Source of the DNA: Blasia pusilla
Lineage: Eukaryota > Marchantiophyta > Marchantiopsida > Blasiales
Assembly: GCA_050084515.1 (NCBI GenBank)
Contig: CM114274.1
Span: 29,636,001 to 29,700,000, forward strand
DNA length: 64,000 nucleotides
Reading direction: 5' to 3'
The notes beneath the pieces are model-generated. The model was given only the letters and a program-made list of their open reading frames with translations. It was not told the DNA's origin and made no database searches. Positions 22,267 to 32,669 of the stretch are shown one piece after another. Position 1 is the stretch's first letter. Each line of letters opens with the position of its first letter. The translations under genes and the position numbers were made by a program.

Positions 22267-22671
22267 ATGCAGCAAACGCAAGTATGTACTTTTAGGGAAA
22301 CCGATGTGATGCACAAGCTTACCGTAAGGTTCTCTGTAGATTGTTGCAGAGGAGATGCGGTCAGGTGTGGCTGCAGAGAAGAAGTGGACATACACTTCTC
22401 CTCGGAAAAGGCATTGTCCAGAAAACAAGAACTTCCTAAACCTTCTCTTGATACTAAAAAATTAGCGGCCAAACAAGGCACTCTGGTGCTTGTAGGTAAC
22501 CAACACCATCAGATGGTATCTTGTCTTCTAACAGGGAAGGTACTCATCCTTCTGAGTACTTCAGAATTCTTCCAGCTCAATCTTTCTACAGAGGGGTAAG
22601 ATTCTCCTATAATCAGGTGTAAGAGCATCACACTTGGTATTTTTTCTAGTGAATTTTCTGGCTATTTGCAG

Positions 22672-23557
22672 TTGCATTTGATATTCCTACTACTCATGTG
22701 AAGCCAAGTCAAGTGTGTGTTTTGCTTGATTCTCTTTGCATCCTGCATTATTTAGCACCTCAATCACAAGCAATCTGGTCAAGAGGAGGAGCTGGTGCAC
22801 TGCAATACCAAAAACTCTGACTCCAGTCTGAGAACTACAACGTATACTTTTGTGAGCCTAAATGATAGCCATGTGGATCTGTTTCCTTCGCAGTGTGTGG
22901 ACATGGTCAAGATTTACGTGCCTGATCTCATGATGGCACTTCACGCATATCTGCGTCCTGAACTTTCCACAGAAAGCAGATTCTGTGCTCCTCAGTTGAC
23001 AATAGCAAAAGACACAAAGACCTGCGCATTATGTCAGGATTTTGCCATGGATGCACTCACTTACTTGGGATCAAACTGAACGAAAAGTACAAATCATTGT
23101 TGCTCTACATCTTGCATGCTCCAAACTTGATGAGCTAAGTAAGCAGGTGTGTAATGGCGTCAATTTTTCAATCCATGTGTTGAGTGTGTTGCTAGCATGC
23201 GACTTCTTGGTAGTGTTAGGTTATGTTTGTGAACATTCGGAATGGGATAGTCTTCCAAAGACATCAGTTCAAAGGACTAGTGGAAATGATTTTTGGTTGT
23301 TTCCTCCTTAAACCCAAGATGGCAACTTAGGTTCTTTTGTGCATTTGAATTAGCAGTAATCTTGCTATGAGTTAGGATAAGGGTCAGCAGTTTGTTTAGA
23401 AATTCTCTTCAATGTTCTCAATTGATAATAAGAAATTTGAAATGTGCAGTGCGACTTGCTTGTGGACGTGTATGCCCCTCAACTAATGGCACACCTTGAC
23501 ATGATTACACCTGAGGAGTTACGTGAAATGACACAACTTTGCAAACCTCGCTCTTGA
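22672..23557 (+). pseudogene. Saposin-B-type protein gene fragment (prosaposin-like)
   Basis: Exon 22894-23146 starts after an acceptor (TTCGCAG). It encodes CVDMVKIYVPDLMMALHAYL, the second half of a saposin-B domain, then CALCQDFAMDALTYLGSN and, after a one-base shift near 23079, ERKVQIIVALHLACSKLDEL, the first half of the next. A GT-AG intron (23147-23449) leads in phase 0 to CDLLVDVYAPQLMAHLDMI and a stop at 23555-23557. The two introns split the domains at the same place (Q|C), as expected of a tandem saposin gene. The stretch 22672-22780 (THVKPSQVCVLLDSL) may be the start of the preceding domain. Saposin-B proteins act in vacuoles or lysosomes on lipids. The frameshift marks it as a pseudogene or captured fragment. 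Confidence 0.7.
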
Positions 23558-24460
23558 TGCCCTTGATTGAAGCGAAATGATTGTGCTATCTATCGTTTGT
23601 GATATTGGAAATGAAAATAAAATCGGGATCCAAAGACACAAGTTAGTCAATATTTTTTGTGTCGTTCATCTTGTGAACTCTCCCGACTTGTTCGCAAAAT
23701 CTCTAAAGTATATCCTAGAGCAAAGAAAGTGTTTGAGAGTCTAGGAAGATTTTAGTAGATGATTCCCTTGGGTTGGAATTTTGGATTTTCTCAATCAACT
23801 TTCTCGTAGATCTCAAAGTCTTTGATGAATGCACAAGAGAATGAATCTGGAGACATAATCTATGTGCCCCTTTCCTTAGTTGGGATCTTTTGTCCAATTG
23901 GAAATTGGTAAAACATAACTCAAACTGATTATTCATGTTTATCTATTGAGCTTTCTGCTTCAAAGAATGAGTTGGTTTCATCAATATCTAGTTTAATGCT
24001 CTACATTTAATCACTACGACTCAGTTGGGATCTTTAACTTTTGTTTCAGGAGAAATTGATGGAAATACTGAGTAATACCTGTAATAGAGTGAAGGGCCAT
24101 GAAGATGAGGTGAGTAGACTACTTTTGAGGACACAGATCCCAATCAACCTTTCTGGCATGAAGTAGTTCTACTTGTACTTAGTAAGACTTGCTCGTACAC
24201 AACTGATTCTTTTTTCATACTTTAAGTCAAGTGTCATGACTTTTATCTGACTGATACCAGCTTGCTACCTATCAGTTCATCAATTCCTGCCATTTGACAT
24301 CATGAAGCCGTGGTGTTATTATGCAATAGTGCAAGCTCATTGTGGCTATAATAGATACCCTAAACGAAAAAATACCAGTGAGCTTGCAGTGAGCACTCTA
24401 TCAGTTCAAGTTTACTAGAAATTGATGTCCAACAGTAGCTTAGAAGGATTATACACCCTG
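23558..24460. other. Unassigned intergenic sequence
   Basis: About 900 bases with no convincing frame. It may contain 3' flanking sequence of the saposin fragment. No terminal repeat or known element was recognised. Confidence 0.4.
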
Positions 24461-24469
24461 ATTCTAGAT

Positions 24470-25214
24470 GACCAGAGAGTCTATTTCCTCTCAGGGCGAG
24501 TACACGGAGATTCTCCAATTACCTCAGGGAGGAAGGTATCTCACCGATGAACCTATACTGTGCAAAATTGAGCGTGGAGAGACTCGACATAGCTCCCAAA
24601 AAGCTCAGCAGTGATGAGCACATGTCGTTGCTCTCAAGGAAGAGATCTTGCAGATTCTTCAAGCCAAAAAATGACTATGGCATACCTCTGGTGAGGTTGT
24701 TGAAGCTCAGATCTAAGTAGGTGAGCGCTGACAGAAAGTCCCAGATCCTCCGGGATGGCTCCATTGAAATGATTGTGACTGAGCGTCATTTGGAGAAGAT
24801 TGAGGAGTCCACCCAGAGGAGGCAGAATATTGGAGAGGGAGTTGTCACCAACATCCAAGATTATAAGGCTCTGGAGCTATCCTAGAGCTCCAGGGATGGT
24901 CCCTTCCAAGAGATTTCTGCTCAAGTCGAGCTACAACAAGTCTCATGCTTCTAGGAATCTTTGTAGATATATGGGCTCACCTTAGTCGCAAAAAAGCTTA
25001 GCACCGCATGTAGCAATATCAATATAGAAGAGTTATTGGCATTAGGCTTGAGCGGAACCTCAGTGTCACAGAAATCTCCCTTGACGCTAATGGTTCCAGC
25101 AACGGAGCTGCTCTGCCACATAACAGCTCGGATGCATCCAGCTGCCAATGTCATAGCGAAAACCATCGCAGGTTGAGAGAGAGAGAGAGCACTCACCTGG
25201 TGCTCTATCAACAA
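24470..25214 (-). pseudogene. Leucine-rich-repeat receptor-type protein fragment
   Basis: On the minus strand at least five LRR units can be read. They include LIILDVGDNSLSNILPPLGG, NLLQMTLSHNHFNGAIPEDL, LSALTYLDLSFNNLTRGMP, LKNLQDLFLESNDM and LSTLNFAQYRFIGEIPSSL, the xxLxxLxLxxNxLxGxIP pattern of plant receptor-like kinases and proteins. Upstream (24951-25214) is a hydrophobic N-terminus (MVFAMTLAAG) that may be a signal peptide. Several in-frame stops (IPSSLR*, RGMP*) and shifts break the frame and no kinase domain follows. It is a decayed fragment; whether local or captured by a transposon is unknown. Confidence 0.72.
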
Positions 25215-25410
25215 TGTGTATCAGGTTTCAGAAATTCCGTGTTTGCACTAGAGTTAGCACCCTGTATCCGAGCCTTCCTTCGTCCAAAAAAATATTACCA
25301 ATCTCCCAAAAATGCACCAAATCATACTTTCTCCCAGAAACAAAGCCTCCTTCCCCCTCGCATTGCCTGCCTCATCATCTTTCAACTTCCTTCCTCAATC
25401 TCTCGCCTTT

Positions 25411-25498
25411 GTTAGTAGGGGTGAGGAGCTTGCAAACGCGGGAACCTCAATCGTCTCGCCCACTGTTAGTAGGGTGCAGGAGCTTGCAAACGCGGGAA
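25411..25498. repeat. Direct repeat, 34-bp unit at 54-bp spacing
   Basis: GTTAGTAGGGGTGAGGAGCT and what follows at 25411-25444 recurs at 25465-25498 with only small changes (GTTAGTAGGGTGCAGGAGCT); both end GCAAACGCGGGAA. Two copies only; no function evident. Confidence 0.85.
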
Positions 25499-26857
25499 TG
25501 TGCAAAGCCTTCAAAACCAAATCGCATCGCACCAAAAAATAGAGCCAAAGCCTAGGTCCTTGCCACGGCACACTCAACATGTCAAATAAGCCTACAACCC
25601 ACCTTGAATGCCATGTTGGCATAGAAAAAAAAATGTGATACTCTAGGTGCCCATTCACATGGTGCTAAATTGTTGTCCATTCTTTTAGCATCCATAAAAA
25701 TTTGGTGGAGAGACAGCCTAAAAATGTTGACCACATTGAGTTGGTTATAATTCCAAGTAGTAAATACCTACCCGTTTGCTTTGCTACAATCTCACTCGAG
25801 AAAAATGGAAGGAGCACTAGGAACATTACTTGTAAGTTACTCCTCTTCCACTTTCTTGTTCATTTGATGTTCCTTATCCTCCAAAACAAGCCCATAAATC
25901 ATACCACATAGTTTATGACACTATTAACAAATTTCACACTCATGACACTATTACTTCGTTTCACACTTGATAAATTATAAACTACGCACACATTACTTAC
26001 GAGTCATTTGCTGCCCGTGGGTGCGAGAATAATGTACAGTCAATCGAGTATCATGTGCTGCCTACATCTAAGCAGCCTCTGAATGACGATATGAAACCAA
26101 GCAAAGGCTGAAATGACATGCACTCTTCAAAAAAATACATTCCAAAGCCAATTAAGGATATCGCAGTTGAAGAGAAAGTTCAAGGCCACGAGCCAACTCA
26201 ACCAGACTTTACTAGAAGTTCAAGTAGGAGCAGACAAAAGACGCCGAGGTTAGATAGAAGATGAAGAAGATCAATGCAAGTGAGTGTTGCCTTCAAATGT
26301 ATATTGTAAAGTTCTCGATTAAATGTAAAGCAAATTTTGCAAATGTGTGCATTGGTCACCATGTACCCACTGTGAAAAGAGATGAGAGCACTCCCGTCCC
26401 TAACCCGAAACCTACTTGGAGTCTACCCAACCTGCAAAGCCAACCTCCCCAACAGAAATAAACCCACACTCTTTGGTGCGAAAGCACACAAGGGAAGGCA
26501 CTAGGTGAATGTCGAAGTAAGGTGCATGTGAATGCCAAAGTGCAGGGCCCGAACACAAGGAGAGCCCTCGATGGCAGACGTAAGGGGAGTCGGAAAATAC
26601 AGCACATGGCTTTGGCCCGCCCAAGAGCGCTCAGGCTTGCACGAAGGTGACGGCAATGGAAGGGAGCAAGTTTCCCTGTAGGTGACATATCAGTCGAAGG
26701 GAGCGGATCCCCCACGCAGACAACAAAGAAGGGCGCGGGGGTGGGGAAGGGGGAGGAGTGCGACCTCGAGCAAAAACACCAGAGGCCCAAAACACCCGTC
26801 AAAAAAGACCCTTGAGCAAGATTGAGAAACAACAAGAGACAGGGCGAGTGGAGCAAA
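25499..26857. other. Unassigned sequence, no gene seen
   Basis: About 1.36 kb with only short frames that carry no recognisable domain. The short phrase ATGACACTATTA recurs near 25915-25955. The GC content rises from about 26460 onward as the GC-rich repeat region is approached. Confidence 0.4.
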
Positions 26858-27290
26858 CTGGCCCAAGTGGCTTCCGTAGAGTGAGCAAGGGCGGGGCAAA
26901 CAGGCCAGAGCGGCTTGTGCATAGTGCATAGTGACCAAAAGGAAGGGCGAGGGCAAAGCGCACCGGCCCGAGCGGCCTGTAAAGATTCAACGCAAGGCGC
27001 ATGGGGCACAGGCCCAAGCGGCCTATGCAAAATGAGCGAGGGGAACGTGGAAGCCTGACCTCCTCACTGAGCTGTGAGTGACGAAAAGGAAGGGCGAGGG
27101 TAGAGCGCTCGGGCCTAAGCGGCTTGTGCAGATTCAACCCGAGGCGCCTTGGACGCGAGGGCGCAAGCGAGCGGGCAAGGGCGAGGTGTCGAGGCCCCGA
27201 GAGGGAGCGCACAGGCCCGAGCGGCCTGTGCGAAATGAGTGAGGGGAACAGGGAAGCCAGACCTCCTCACTCACCGCTCTGAGGGGCAAG
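26858..27290. repeat. GC-rich degenerate repeats around GCCCGAGCGGCCTGTG
   Basis: The core GGCCCRAGCGGCCTGTG or close variants appears near 26860, 26904, 26966, 27012, 27113 and 27213, at 45-100 bp spacing. It is usually followed by a CAAAATGAGYGAGGGGAAC-like phrase or preceded by GGAAGGGCGAGGG. A longer repeat (GAGGGGAAC, then GGAAGCC, then GACCTCCTCACT) occurs at 27037 and 27243. The long minus-strand frames here are products of the composition and are not called as genes. Confidence 0.75.
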
Positions 27291-27639
27291 TGAGGAGGCC
27301 GTTGAACTTGGGCAGAAATCGGACCGTCCGATCTCCGCCCCCTGATCTAACGGCTGTGGCACGACTCTGACATCGAACCACCCGATCTCAAAGTCCTAAA
27401 TCTGATGGTCTTGATGCACCTCTGATCCTACATCGTCAGATTCGCCTCACCTAGATCTGACGCTCCGGATTGAAACAATCACACGGTGGAATTCCTATTT
27501 CATTTTCCTATTTTCATTTTCCTTTGTCTTACTTTTTCCTTTCTTTTCCTCCGAGGGGAATTTTGAAGTTCGTTACTAATGTCTTTCACTCTATGTTTTT
27601 TTTTCATCTAAATCTATTTCTGCACTTTCTTACCATTTT
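27291..27639. other. Possible Helitron H2 leader
   Basis: Contains several GATCTGAYGGTC-like phrases (27340-27465) and then a pyrimidine-rich tract (27485-27640) similar in character to the tract before the H1 exons at 8100-8520. No gene. Assignment to H2 is by position only. Confidence 0.35.
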
Positions 27640-27780
27640 TCTCTTCGTGTGTATAGCAGATAGTTTTGGATGTTGGGATGGAGCATCGTGCATTTCGTGA
27701 TATTACAAATTTACCTCAAAGATTGCAACATGGAGAAGTACCTCATGCTCGAGTTAGTCTAATATCCCCAACGTAGGGTG
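27640..27780 (+). pseudogene. Possible first exon of Helitron H2
   Basis: Reads HRAFRDITNLPQRLQHGEVP and ends ATATCCCCAACGTAGGG, the same ending pattern (CTCCRATGTAAG) as exon ends of H1 at 8690 and 8931. Preceded by a pyrimidine-rich tract as in H1. The gypsy LTR begins directly after it. The middle (Rep) part of H2 is absent on both sides of the gypsy element. Support is positional and weak in sequence. Confidence 0.35.
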
Positions 27781-28274
27781 TTGTCACGATTGTTAGGATA
27801 GATTGGTGGGATCTAGCAAAGCGTCTGCACGAGTAGTGGAGGATAGGCCCAAGAGGTCAAGGATGATCTGTTGAGGCCCGGGAAACCTAAGAGAGCAGGT
27901 TTTCCCTTTTTTTTCGGCTCATTTGGAGCCATATTGAAAAACTTACTATTTGAGGTCAGTACCATTTTGAGTATTTGATCAAATTTCTATTTTTGGTAAG
28001 TATCCATTGACCTCCTACATCAGGTCAAGAGCCAAAGAGGTGACTTGGGAGAATAGGTTACCATAGACGGGTATACCTCAAGGAGAGAGAGCTTGAGAGC
28101 TCATTCTCTCTTTGTTGAACCTCTTGGCATGAGGCGGCGGAGCTATGGTCCCTTGCCTTGTGAGTGTAACCCAAGCCTCTCATTAGGAGAGTGGGTTTGG
28201 TTTGATATGAGAGAGAGTGCACACCTTTGAGAGCTATGGTGTAAGATGGTGTAGAGAGATTGGATCTTACTTTA
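27781..28274 (+). repeat. 5' LTR of gypsy copy 2, lacking the start of U3
   Basis: TTGTCACGATTGTTAGGATAG at 27781 through GGATCTTACTTTA at 28274 matches 37466-37984. Shared landmarks include GGCTCATTTGGAGCCATATT, CTTGGCATGAGGCGGCGGAG and CCTCTCATTAGGAGAGTGGG. The first part of U3 present at 37339-37462 is missing on this side. Small indels, such as the insert at the right copy near 37755, show age. The LTR may continue past 28274 on this side, where the right copy switches to a second U3. Confidence 0.8.
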
Positions 28275-30029
28275 CAAAGAGAGAATGAGAGAGTGAGAGA
28301 GTTTCATGGGGGAGTTTGCTGGTCACTCGCTGTTTTTGCAGGTTGGGGACCATGTTCCCCATTCAGCGGCTCATGAGAGTGCTCACCGGAGCAAGGGCTG
28401 CTTTGATTGTTCTTTGCATTTGCCAATTTTTCGTGTGGAAGGGTGGCGCGCGGAAGCGCTCCTAATTTCTGATAGGGATTGATTATGGGGGCGGTTGCCC
28501 CATGCTAGTGCTCTCGGGAGCACCATATAGCTTGCTGATTTGTATTTTTACAGGTTTTACATTTTTGTTGGGAGAAATCAACGCGGAAGCGCTGCCGAAT
28601 TTTATGTAGGAGAAAGAGACATTGGGATTTACGACAGTTCCCATCAATTTCTACTGGAATGTCTAATTCCAAATATTTTTTGACGTCGTTGTAGATCGTG
28701 AAGCTGTGCACGTTGTGCATCAAATAGTGCACAATTTGGAGTTGCAAGTAAAAAGTTATGGTCAATCTTGCAAAATTTCCATTGTTAGGAAATTTTTAGG
28801 GTTAAATTGTTCAAACCCTAAACCAGCCGCCACGCCGGCAGCGGCCGTCGCCGTCACCGGTCAACGGTCAAACATCACTATCAATGGTCAACTATCGCCA
28901 TCAACGGTCAACCGTCACCTTCAACGGTCCACCGTCCACCGTCCATCGTCGGCCGTTGCCGTTGCCCAGCGTTGCTCAGGGCCGCACTCGGTCGTTGTCC
29001 ACCCTTTGGTTGCCATTGCCGCCATTACAAAGTGGAGGGTCTTCCACGACCACCGTTGATTCTCTGACTTGTGCCGCCACCACGTACTTTGGTTTGGCCG
29101 CCACCGTCATTGCAGTTTTGTCATCAACCAGTGATGGTAGATGACCTCCGATTATGGTGTTTGAGTTTTGATTTCATGTTGCTATGTTGTGATTGGTAGC
29201 CACATGACGACGATCGAATACCGTGCCGTGACGCCCGTAGCCGCAACGCGCCGCCGATTTCCGCGTCGTGCCGCTCGTGGCCACACCGCACCGTCTCGAT
29301 CACAGAGCCGCACCGTCATTGTGGAGTAGAGTGTGGGTTTATTGTTAATTGAGGAGGGTATGCCGCCGAGTGCCGCATCCCACCATCGAGGGCCGTGCTG
29401 TTCGTAGCCGTTCTGTACCGCCTGCACCGTTCCGCTGGAACCGCACTGTCCATCGAGAAGTTTTGAGCAGCGTCAGTAGGGGAGGAGTATGACTTGCTGA
29501 TTGGAAGAGTTGTCTCCACGACGAAGTTGGGGTCAAGATTTGCAGTTGCTGAGGAGCGACATCGACATGTGTTCAGGTTACCCATTCTGGTCCTTTACCC
29601 TATACGCGTGAGGGATTATGGGTTTTTGGGTAGTTTATTTGGGGATATTGGGTTGTGTGGATGCTGAGAGCATCATTTATGTATGTGGTTTAGGGGATAT
29701 AGACCTGTGTGGTCTGTTTGGAGTTGAGGGTAGATTGTCGATGAGATGATAGCCTGGTCGATTTGCCGCACCACGCCGCTTGTTGCCACACGTTACACGT
29801 CTCGGGGAGGGAGAGTGTAGATCGATTGCCACATGTTTGGGATGAGTGATTGAGGGATTACTCATGAGGTTGAGAGTGATCGTGTGAGAGGGTCACAAGG
29901 GCCATCACTGCGTCCTTTCAGGATTTTGAGAGGCAAGGTTGTGGACTTGAGAGTAGCTCTGGAGGGTTTACCCGGAGTGGTGCGAGGTTTCGAGGGTCTC
30001 CACGTGAGAGACCATCTCGATCTCCTTTT
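28275..30029 (+). other. Gypsy copy 2 leader
   Basis: Long untranslated leader between LTR and gag. No primer-binding site complementary to a common plant initiator tRNA could be recognised. It includes the phrase CGCGGAAGCGCT twice (28447 and 28580), the GGTCAA repeats, and the GC-rich segment 29200-29470 that matches copy 1 at 12400-12690. Confidence 0.6.
28857..28950. repeat. Tandem ACGGTCAA-type repeats in gypsy leader
   Basis: GGTCAACGGTCAA, TCAATGGTCAAC, TCAACGGTCAACC, TCAACGGTCC and ACCGTCCACCGTCC follow each other within 95 bp. The repeated GTCAA/TTGAC core resembles the W-box bound by WRKY factors, but repeat expansion of a simple motif explains it equally well. Confidence 0.7.
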
Positions 30030-31150
30030 GTGTCATCTCCAGACAAGGGGAAGCATGTAGAGGAGTGTGTTAGTGATCCATTGTATATATTGAGTGGTCC
30101 TACCAGTTGGGCGTACAAGATGGACGACCGGGGTAGAGGACCGCGTAGGTTTTCGGCTGCTGTAGGCACCATAGAGCTACACGACTTCATTGCGGAGTTT
30201 AGGAGTTGGTGTGACTCACAGCAGGCTAGGAACTCTAGAGAGTTCAACACGTTTACAACATAGAAAGGTATGTTCCAGCATTTAGAGGGGGCACCCATGA
30301 CGATTACCATCAGTTCTCCCACAGATATGCCCAGGAGATTGAGGCATGGCGACTCTACTATGACCCACACTATGTGTCATGGACGAAGCCGTTCCCAGAT
30401 AAGGAGGAGGAGTCACAAGAGGCTACTTCCTCTTCCACTAGTGATGTTTTAGGAGGGGTCACTCGCACTGGAGCAGTTGCACCGTCTTGTCGGGTTCGTC
30501 CCAGGTTCAACCCCGTGGTTGAGTTCTTTGCTGAGTTGAGGGCGAGCTACCAGGGGGTACGGACAGAGAAGTTGCGGAGCATCCACAACTTCCATAGGTG
30601 CCCAAGTGAGAGTTTGCGTGAGGCTTACACTCACTTGCACCGATTGATCAATGTCACTCAGGGGATGACAGAGGCTCAGGCTATCCAGACACGGGTGCGG
30701 GAGGGGGTGCTTCTTATGAACACCTCCCCTACGTTGAGAGATGTTTTTAGGACCGCCAAGAATATTAAGAGCAACATGGCGGAGGAGAGTGTAGCCATCA
30801 TGGGTTCTGGGCGAGAGCAATCATGATTTCTTGCACTACCTGTGCAGCAACGTGGACTCCGAGATAGGTCGATTGTGGCACCACGAGCTCAGAGAGGATA
30901 CCGGGAGGCCGTGCCACAGAGACCTGCGCCTTCATATGTGGCTCAGCAGCAGCCGCCTACTATTACTTGTTGGTCATGTGGTGGAGCCCATCATTAGCAT
31001 GATTGCACTTGTCAGGGTCATGGACGTGTGCCTCATCATGGAGGAGGAGATGGTGCTGCACCAGGAGGTTATTAATGTGACTATTGTCAGAGGTATGGTC
31101 ATACACACGCTAGGTGTTTCAATTTACATCCTGAGTTACGTCTGGATTGA
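30030..31150 (+). pseudogene. Gag with two zinc knuckles, gypsy copy 2
   Basis: Starts with MSSPDKGKHVEECVSDPLY. After frameshifts near 30263 and 30370 it continues with VSWTKPFPDKEEESQEATSS, then the capsid-like block NPVVEFFAELRASYQGVR to LREAYTHLHRLINVTQGMTE. Two CCHC knuckles lie at about 30975-31125: CWSCGGAHH with spacing slightly off, and CDYCQRYGHTHARC with perfect C-x2-C-x4-H-x4-C spacing. Relative to copy 1 it lacks about 35 bp after GCTCAGGCTATCC, which breaks the frame. Stops between the knuckles (TAG near 31012, TAA near 31075) add to the decay. Confidence 0.82.
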
Positions 31151-31971
31151 GAGCCAGAGAGGGCACCAGGGCGAGTAGCCGGTCCGGGTGGGACTAGAGA
31201 TCGTGCACCAAGTGGTCCCGTTGGGGGACGAGGAGCTGGAGTTGCCGGACAGGGTGGTGGAGCTGCCCGTGGAGGAGGTAGAGCACCACCACCTAGATGC
31301 GCCGAGGGAGACGCCGGACGTGAGGCTGGTATGGCTGCTCACATACAGCAGCTACAAGAGCAGATTGCCACTATGGCATTGAGGTTATCCGATGCCGGAT
31401 CCGTGGCATCGACATCATATGGAGCAGCCAAAGATCTGGAGGATCCTGGTTGGATGTGCGGGGTTGCCCAGATGGAGGCTGCCATAGTTGTGACGCGTGG
31501 AGGAGCCATAGAGTTGGATCCATAGCGAGGGGAAGCCAGAAAACAGACTAGGCTTCCTCACTCTTTCACGTTGTCTGAAGCGATGAGGACCCTATCGATG
31601 GGTCCTCATCAAAGTTCCTTGAGATTTGGTGATGTTGTGTTGGTGTGTAGGCACGGAGGGCGATGGGAGAAGCAAGTGCGATGACTCCTATTGTTGATGC
31701 TCAGGAGGGGCATGTGTCGAGCACATTGTTGGGGGCGGCCACCGTTGTGTACCGCACTCCTTTATTTTCTGCTTCCGATGTTATGACGTTGGGGAGTACG
31801 CCCGCCGAGGCTTTTCGGCTGGCCGCTTCGCTATGTGAGCGCGGAGTTGGAGTTCCTACATCACATTCAGAGGTGTTTGCAGAGGAGGTGATGGACCTGC
31901 CCTTGGAGCGGATGCTCCGACCGTCCACATCAGATTCATGGCAGGCTGCGGCTGCTAGGATGGCGGAGATG
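31151..31971 (+). pseudogene. Gag-Pol linker of gypsy copy 2
   Basis: A Gly/Pro/Arg-rich stretch (31190-31330) is followed by MAAHIQQLQEQIATMALRLS, a short coiled-coil-like segment, and the frame MGEASAMTPIVDAQEGHVSS from 31663 leading to the protease. The same order is found in copy 1 on the minus strand (10062-10850). It carries no recognised catalytic motif. Confidence 0.55.
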
Positions 31972-32402
31972 CCTGCTAGACCCGCGATAGATATGTGGTT
32001 TAGGTTTCTCCTGGTGTTGTGTTGCTGGATTACCGAGGAGAGGTCTTCCAGTTGGTGAGTCCGGGAGGTAGAGCTTTTAGTCCGCAGCGCGTCTTGTTGA
32101 ATTTAGGAGCGCAACCCCTGATGTTGGGGAAAGCGTCATTCAGAGGATTGGGCTTGACGAGAGCCGATGTGGAGCATTGTCCATTCCGGATACAGACATC
32201 CTTGGGTGGAGCAAGTACCACACTGTATATCACCCGACAAGAGGTCGTGGTGAGGATTCGTCTGGGACATTCTACAGATGAGTTCGTGGTGCGCACCAAG
32301 GCGATAGTGACTGATGAAGAGTCCTACGACGTCTTGGTTGGTGGAGCAGTGTTATACCAGATGGGGTTTTCCCTGGATTACTGGGAGGAGTCAGCGTCCT
32401 AG
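31972..32402 (+). pseudogene. Aspartic protease, gypsy copy 2
   Basis: Frame 32019-32402 reads through VLLNLGAQPLMLGKASF to DVLVGGAVLYQMGFSLDYW. The catalytic D-S-G seen in copy 1 is N-L-G here, so both the catalytic aspartate and the following serine are lost. The sequence 31968-32010 is contiguous with the linker, which fixes what copy 1 looked like before the inversion. Frame ends at TAG 32400-32402. Confidence 0.75.
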
Positions 32403-32669
32403 AGACTAGGATGGCAGTAAGGTGATGGGCGCCTTAGCTCATTACCCGTTGGATTCACAGGTGCAATGATCGAGCAACGGCCAAGAGAGATGGCGACCTT
32501 AGCAGGATTTAGCAGTGCCATCACTTAGCCTATTGATTTGATTGAGGGACGTGTCCATGCAGAGGATACTCCCATTCCTGACATTTCTATGGAGAGGAGT
32601 GTTATGGTAGCTGCATCATTCTGTGGAAGAGAGATGCCGTTGTGGGGCTCGACTGAGGAGCTTTGACGA

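Noticed and set aside
22640-22651. Annotating 22651 as the firm right end of the CACTA element
   Set aside because: Flanking triplets do not match, no subterminal repeats precede it, and it lies in a probable intron of the saposin fragment. Kept only as a candidate in the findings.
26356-27212. Long minus-strand frames in the GC-rich region
   Set aside because: Overlapping frames on the same strand, repetitive content and no recognisable domain; repeats explain the openness.
27470-27700. 76-codon plus-strand frame before the H2 exon
   Set aside because: Phe/Leu-rich product of the pyrimidine-rich tract and in a different frame from the Helitron-like exon.
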